Part shown: piece by piece, positions 32,973 through 36,709 of the stretch
Position numbering within the stretch: position 1 is the first letter of the stretch
Layout: each line of letters opens with the position of its first letter
Assembly (NCBI RefSeq): GCF_001855555.1
Contig: NZ_MKCT01000041.1
Location: 1-36,709 of the forward strand
Origin: Chromobacterium sphagni
Lineage (GTDB): Bacteria > Pseudomonadota > Gammaproteobacteria > Burkholderiales > Chromobacteriaceae
Length of the DNA stretch: 36,709 bases
Direction: 5' to 3'
Notes under the pieces: model-generated
Databases searched by the model: none
What the model was told of the DNA's origin: nothing
Seen by the model: only the letters and a program-made list of their open reading frames with translations
Position numbers and translations under genes: made by a program

Positions 32973-33777
32973 GCGCCGCGCCGCTTTGCTGACCCGCCAT
33001 GGCAAGCATGCTGCTATCGCTCCCGCGCTGGCCGGCATCGGCTGGGACTTGACGCTGATGGACAGCTTCGATACCGACAGCCTGGGTACTTTCACCGGCG
33101 AAGTCGCGCGCGCCTGCAGCCATCGAGACGCCGCGCTGACCAAGGCCAAGCTGGCTTGCGAACTCAGCGGTTTGCGCTACGGCATCGGCAGCGAAGGCAG
33201 CTTCGGCGCCGACCCGTGGCTGGGCAGCTGCGGCTGGGCCACCGAACTGTTGCTGTGCTGGGACGCGGAACGCCAATACGCGGTGGAAGCCTGGATGCGC
33301 GGACCGGAAACCAATTTCCGCCACTGGACGCTTCACGATCTGGCTGCCCTGCCGGACATTATGCTCCAGGCAGGTTTTCCAACGCACGGCCTGATTGTCG
33401 GCCGGCCCGGCGAGGCGGCTTTTCACAAGGCGCTGACCGACGAAGCCGCGCTGCGCGCGCATCTGGCGCGGCATCTGGCTGGCGGCCCGCTGCATTTGGA
33501 GTGCGATATGCGCGCCCACCGCAACCCAACGCGCATGGCGATGATCGCGCGGGCCGCTGCCGCGCTGGCGGAGCGGCTGGCTAGCGTCTGTCCGGGCTGC
33601 GGCGCGTCCGGTTTTGGCGAGATCGCGCCGCTGGCAGGCGCGCCGTGCCAAGACTGCGGCGCGCCCACGCGCCAAGCCTGCGTGCGCCGCTGGCAATGCC
33701 CGTGCTGCCAGGCCACGCGTGAACAGCCCTTGCGGGCGGCCGCATCGCCGCAATACTGCGATTACTGCAATCCCTGA
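32965..33777 (+). CDS. DUF6671-family protein with cysteine pairs
   Basis: 270 residues. N-terminal region RRAALLTRHGKHAAIAPALA, YGIGSEGSFGADPWLGSCGW and LLLCWDAERQYAVEAWMRGP; C-terminal part with four to five Cys pairs (CPGCGASG, CQDCGAP, CPCCQAT, CDYC) that likely bind zinc. This fits DUF6671, whose function I do not know. It overlaps dabA by 8 bases, the same overlap as dabB-dabA, so all three are likely translated together. A link to bicarbonate handling is suggested by position only. Confidence 0.78.
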   Translation: MTERRAALLTRHGKHAAIAPALAGIGWDLTLMDSFDTDSLGTFTGEVARACSHRDAALTKAKLACELSGLRYGIGSEGSFGADPWLGSCGWATELLLCWDAERQYAVEAWMRGPETNFRHWTLHDLAALPDIMLQAGFPTHGLIVGRPGEAAFHKALTDEAALRAHLARHLAGGPLHLECDMRAHRNPTRMAMIARAAAALAERLASVCPGCGASGFGEIAPLAGAPCQDCGAPTRQACVRRWQCPCCQATREQPLRAAASPQYCDYCNP

Positions 33778-33790
33778 ACTTTAGAGAACT

Positions 33791-34774
33791 ATGAAGTCAC
33801 TTAGCCCCACCCCCGAAGGATTGGATCAGGCAGCCGCGCTGTTGCGCGCCGGCGAGCTGGTCGCTGTTCCCACTGAAACCGTTTACGGGCTGGCGGCCGA
33901 CGCCACCCAGCCCGATGCCGTGGCCGCCATTTTCCGCGCCAAGAACCGGCCGGCGGATCACCCGCTGATCGTGCATTTGCCGGGCCTTGAGCAACTGAAC
34001 GAATGGGCGGCGCGCGTCCCCGACTGTGCCTGGCCGGTGATCGAACGCTTCTGGCCCGGCCCGCTGACCCTGGTGGTGCCGGCGAGCCCGAAGGTGCCGG
34101 CCATCGTCAACGCCGGACAAAACACGGTGGCGCTGCGCTGGTCCAGCCATCCGCTGCTGCAAGCGCTGCTGGACCGGCTGCAACGCCCGGTGGCGGCGCC
34201 TTCGGCCAATCCGTTCTGCCGCATTAGTCCCACCACCGCTGACCACGTGCGCGCCCATATGGAGGGCCGCATCGCCGCCGTGGTGGATGGCGGCCCGTGC
34301 GCGGTGGGCATCGAGTCCACCATTCTCGATCTCAGCGGCGCACGGCCGGCCATCCTGCGTCCCGGCGCCATCACCGCCGCCATGCTGGCACCTTACCTCG
34401 ATCTGGCGGAAGCCGCCGCGCCCGACGCGCCGCGCGTGCCCGGCAATCTGGCTTCGCACTACGCGCCGCGCCAGCCGTGCTACCGGCTGGAGGCGGCGGA
34501 GGCGGCGGAGAGCGCGCACGAAGCCGGCTGGCAGCATGCCGCTGTGCTGGCCATCGAACCGCCGGCCGCGCGCTGCGGCTGGTTCAAACGCATGCCGCCT
34601 ACGCCGGAAGGCTACGCGCAGACGCTGTATTCCGCGCTGCACGAGGCCGACGTCAGCGGATGCCTGACCGTTTGGATCGTGCTGCCGCCCGATGAAGTCG
34701 CTTGGCGAGCTGTGCGCGATCGCTTGCAGCGCGCCGCGCAGCCCTTAGACGGGCATGTACTGAATTTTGTGTAA
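33791..34774 (+). CDS. Sua5/YciO/YrdC-type L-threonylcarbamoyladenylate synthase
   Basis: 327 residues. The YrdC domain (1-205) shows VAVPTETVYGLAADATQPDA, FRAKNRPADHPLIVHL, PSANPFCRISPTTADHV and GIESTILDLSGARPAILRPG. A linker PRVPGNLASHYAPRQP and a Sua5 domain follow. The enzyme makes threonylcarbamoyl-AMP from threonine, bicarbonate and ATP for the t6A37 tRNA modification; its use of bicarbonate is notable beside the dab genes. The last seven codons and the stop (GHVLNFV) fall within the left end of an IS256-family element that starts at 34751, so the natural C-terminus has been replaced. The active domains are intact and the enzyme is probably functional. Confidence 0.9.
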   Translation: MKSLSPTPEGLDQAAALLRAGELVAVPTETVYGLAADATQPDAVAAIFRAKNRPADHPLIVHLPGLEQLNEWAARVPDCAWPVIERFWPGPLTLVVPASPKVPAIVNAGQNTVALRWSSHPLLQALLDRLQRPVAAPSANPFCRISPTTADHVRAHMEGRIAAVVDGGPCAVGIESTILDLSGARPAILRPGAITAAMLAPYLDLAEAAAPDAPRVPGNLASHYAPRQPCYRLEAAEAAESAHEAGWQHAAVLAIEPPAARCGWFKRMPPTPEGYAQTLYSALHEADVSGCLTVWIVLPPDEVAWRAVRDRLQRAAQPLDGHVLNFV

Positions 34775-35600
34775 ACGGACTATTTGGCAGGAAACTGCCG
34801 TCTTGTCTGGAGACACAATGAGCTCGAAGAAACACGACGTATCTGACGCACTTCTGGACAGTTTGCTGGCCGATTACCAGAAGTCCGAAGACCTCATCGG
34901 TGAGAGCGGCCCACTGAAGAAACTGACCAAGCGGCCGCCCGATAAAGCGCTGGAGGCAGAGAAGGCCGCGCACCTTGGCCATAGCAGACACGAGCCGGTC
35001 CTCAATCCCGCCGGCAACACCCGGAACGGCAAGAGCCGCAAGACCCTAAAGGGCGAGTTCGGATACTTACCCGTCGAGGTGCCACGTGACCGCAAGGGAA
35101 CCTTTGAGCCTCAACTCATCCTCAAGCACCAGACCAGTTGGACCGTATTCGACGACAAAGACATCACACTTTACGCCCGCGGCATGACTGTTCGGGAAAT
35201 GCAGGCCCATGTGGAGGAAATGTACGGAACCGGGGTCTCGCCCAGTCTGATCTCCTCCATCACCGATGCTGTCACCGAAGAGGTCAAGGCTTGGCAGGCT
35301 CGCCGTCTCGATACGGTCTATCCGATCATCTACCTCGACGGTATCCACGTTAAGGTGCGCGAGGTGGCTGTGCGGGTGAAAGACGTCTATCTCGCCATCG
35401 GCATTACCCTGGCGGGAGAGAAGGAGGTGCAGGGGAGGTGGCAGGCTCAGACGGAGGGAGCCAAGTTCTGGCTTCAGGTCGTGACCGAGCTGCGTAATCG
35501 GGGCGTACAGAACATCTTTGACTCGCTTTACCATTCAGTTCGAGGAACGCATTCCACAGGCGTAAGCCAAACTCCGTTACACAAAAATTCGGACAGGCCC
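34751..35600 (+). mobile_element. IS256-family element with internal deletion
   Basis: The left end reads GGGCATGTACTGAATTTTGT and on; the right end, read from the other side, GGGCCTGTCCGAATTTTTGT and on. They are imperfect inverted repeats of the IS256 type. The element is only 850 bases where 1.3 kb is usual, because the middle and second half of the transposase are missing. No 8-9-base target duplication is visible. Confidence 0.8.
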
Positions 35601-35633
35601 AAAACATACCCTTCAGCAGGCTTTGTTGCATAA
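34818..35633 (+). pseudogene. Truncated IS256-family (mutator) transposase
   Basis: 271 residues are open from the ATG at 34818 (GGAG upstream). The first 230 match mutator transposases: GYLPVEVPRDRKGTFEPQLI, KDITLYARGMTVREMQAHVE, VSPSLISSITDAVTEEVKAW and YPIIYLDGIHVKVREVAVRV (catalytic Asp region). After NRGVQNIF the normal continuation is lost. The true end of the gene survives in another frame at about 35539-35568 as FTIQFEERIPQA and a stop. The junction near 35518-35535 therefore marks an internal deletion that also shifted the frame. Non-functional. Confidence 0.85.
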
Positions 35634-36680
35634 CCCCAGCTAAGAGCGAGCCTCCCTTTTCCCAAGGCGGATTTAGCCCATCGCCGCTACCGCCACGGTC
35701 TTCGGGCAGCCAAGGGCGGTAAAGCGGTTCAATAGCGCCGCACGCACTTGCAGTTCCGCCACCTGTCGATCAAAGGTGCGCGCCATCACTCGGCTACCCA
35801 GTCGCGTGAAACAGTGCATCTTCGTTTCCGCCAGACTGCGGCGGTGATATCCGCTCCAGCGTTTCCAGATTCGACATCCCAAGCGCTTGCATGCCGCGAT
35901 CGCTGCATTGCCCACCTCGCTGCCAGTGATTTTCGACTTCCACGGCTTGGCGTTTTTGCGCGGCGGGATCACCGGCATGATTCCTAGGCCAAACAGCGCT
36001 GCGCAACAACCCTGAGTGTCATAAGCGCCATCCAGCGTCGCCGTGGCAACGGGCTCATCCGCCAGCTGCATTCACAACTCCGGCAGTATCGATGCGTCTC
36101 CCACACCCTTGCCAGTCACCTCGATAGCTCGGATTTCCAATGTTTCGGCGTCAATGCCCAGGTGTGCCTTGCGCCACTGACGACGATATTCGGCACCGTG
36201 CTTTTTGCGTTTCCCACTCGCCTTCGCCGAGAAACGGGATGCCGGTGCTATCGATCAGCAGATGCAGCGGACCCTTAGCTGCGGCGATAGCCGATCCGGA
36301 CCTGCAAGGTGCGCTGGCGACGGCATGCGGTGGAGTGATCCGGCACCAGCCAGTCGAGCCCAGCTAATTGCAGCAGACTTTGCACCATACCCAGAGCCTG
36401 CCGCAACGGCAGATTGAACAGGCATTTAATGCTGAGACAGAACTGGATGGCAGCGTCGGTGTATGTGGCTGATCGGCCGTTGTTGCCGGTTGGCAGGGAG
36501 GGTCAGCCATTGCATGTCTTTATCGAGCCAGACCAGCAGCGATCCGCGTGCGGTCAGGGCCGCGTCGTACTCATGCCAGTTGGTGGTTGCGTAGCGTTGC
36601 TTGGGCTTCTTGCTCTGGGGTGCTGCGGTGTTCATTGACTTAGCATGCCGCAGCTGGCGGCGGGGTTATGCAACAAAGGC
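35619..36680 (-). mobile_element. IS5-family element, right copy
   Basis: Ends are inverted repeats of 19 bp: GGCTTTGTTGCATAACCCC at 35619-35637, and GCCTTTGTTGCATAACCCC read from 36680 down to 36662. The 1,062-base element lies on the minus strand, opposite to the left copy at 14780, and its ends are clearly related to that copy's ends. Confidence 0.82.
35673..36635 (-). pseudogene. IS5-family transposase, frameshifted
   Basis: The N-terminal piece (from 36635) reads MNTAAPQSKKPKQRYATTNW, HEYDAALTARGSLLVWLDKD, then loses frame near 36490. The C-terminal piece (36071-35673) reads ATLDGAYDTQGCCAALFGLG with the second catalytic Asp, VIPPRKNAKPWKSKITGSEV, and IWKRWSGYHRRSLAETKMHC with the catalytic Glu. 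The middle lies in other frames. It is the same transposase family as the left copy but clearly a different version. Probably inactive. Confidence 0.8.
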
Positions 36681-36709
36681 TTTGTCATGAGATAAATGCC
36701 GGATATCTA

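Overview
The window comes from a GC-rich Gram-negative genome. The gene families, groES-groEL order, codon use and style of lipoproteins and insertion sequences suggest a betaproteobacterium, most likely of the Chromobacterium/Neisseriales type. That placement is an inference from gene content; there is no rRNA gene here to prove it. I saw no tRNA, rRNA, CRISPR array or prophage.

Region 1 (about 1-9,200) is an envelope-stress island. It holds a YSC84-domain protein, a glycine-zipper lipoprotein, a CPA1 Na+/H+ antiporter, a cyclopropane-fatty-acid-synthase homologue, three BON-domain proteins, a DUF1269-like membrane protein and a Crp/Fnr-type regulator. Upstream of most of these genes I find 16-bp dyads with the same layout (TGTnCG-N4-CGnACA, the spacing of a CRP site). 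I propose they are the operators of the local Crp/Fnr protein. A small Pro/Lys-rich gene at 8290-8528 also has such a site but is broken by a one-base frameshift.

Region 2 (about 8,680-14,460) is a tyrosinase/polyphenol oxidase locus, all on the minus strand. A Tat-exported tyrosinase carries a fused C-terminal domain, and a lipoprotein downstream resembles that domain alone. A second, leaderless tyrosinase is followed 4 bases later by a third copy of the domain as a free protein, then by a DUF2182 metal-binding membrane protein. Upstream lie two tiny ORFs sharing an ATGA overlap.

Region 3 (14,780-36,680) is bounded by two degraded IS5-family elements in inverted orientation and by direct IS256-family ends. 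Inside, on the minus strand, are groES-groEL (sigma-32-type promoter; GroEL lacks the GGM tail) and a long tightly overlapped operon: FAD oxidoreductase, DUF1365, CFA-type methyltransferase, DUF3833 lipoprotein, SDR, NTF2-like, DUF2256, Cry-DASH, FeS-type photolyase, lipocalin, Trp-rich small protein. This set matches the photooxidative-stress/membrane-lipid clusters of other proteobacteria. A ruined tetR gene lies divergently upstream. On the plus strand a LysR regulator faces dabB-dabA (inorganic carbon uptake), a DUF6671 gene and a Sua5-type gene whose 3' end is formed by an inserted, internally deleted IS256 element.

The candidate new biology is (i) the three-architecture tyrosinase/C-terminal-domain system with its DUF2182 partner and (ii) the Crp/Fnr dyad regulon of region 1.
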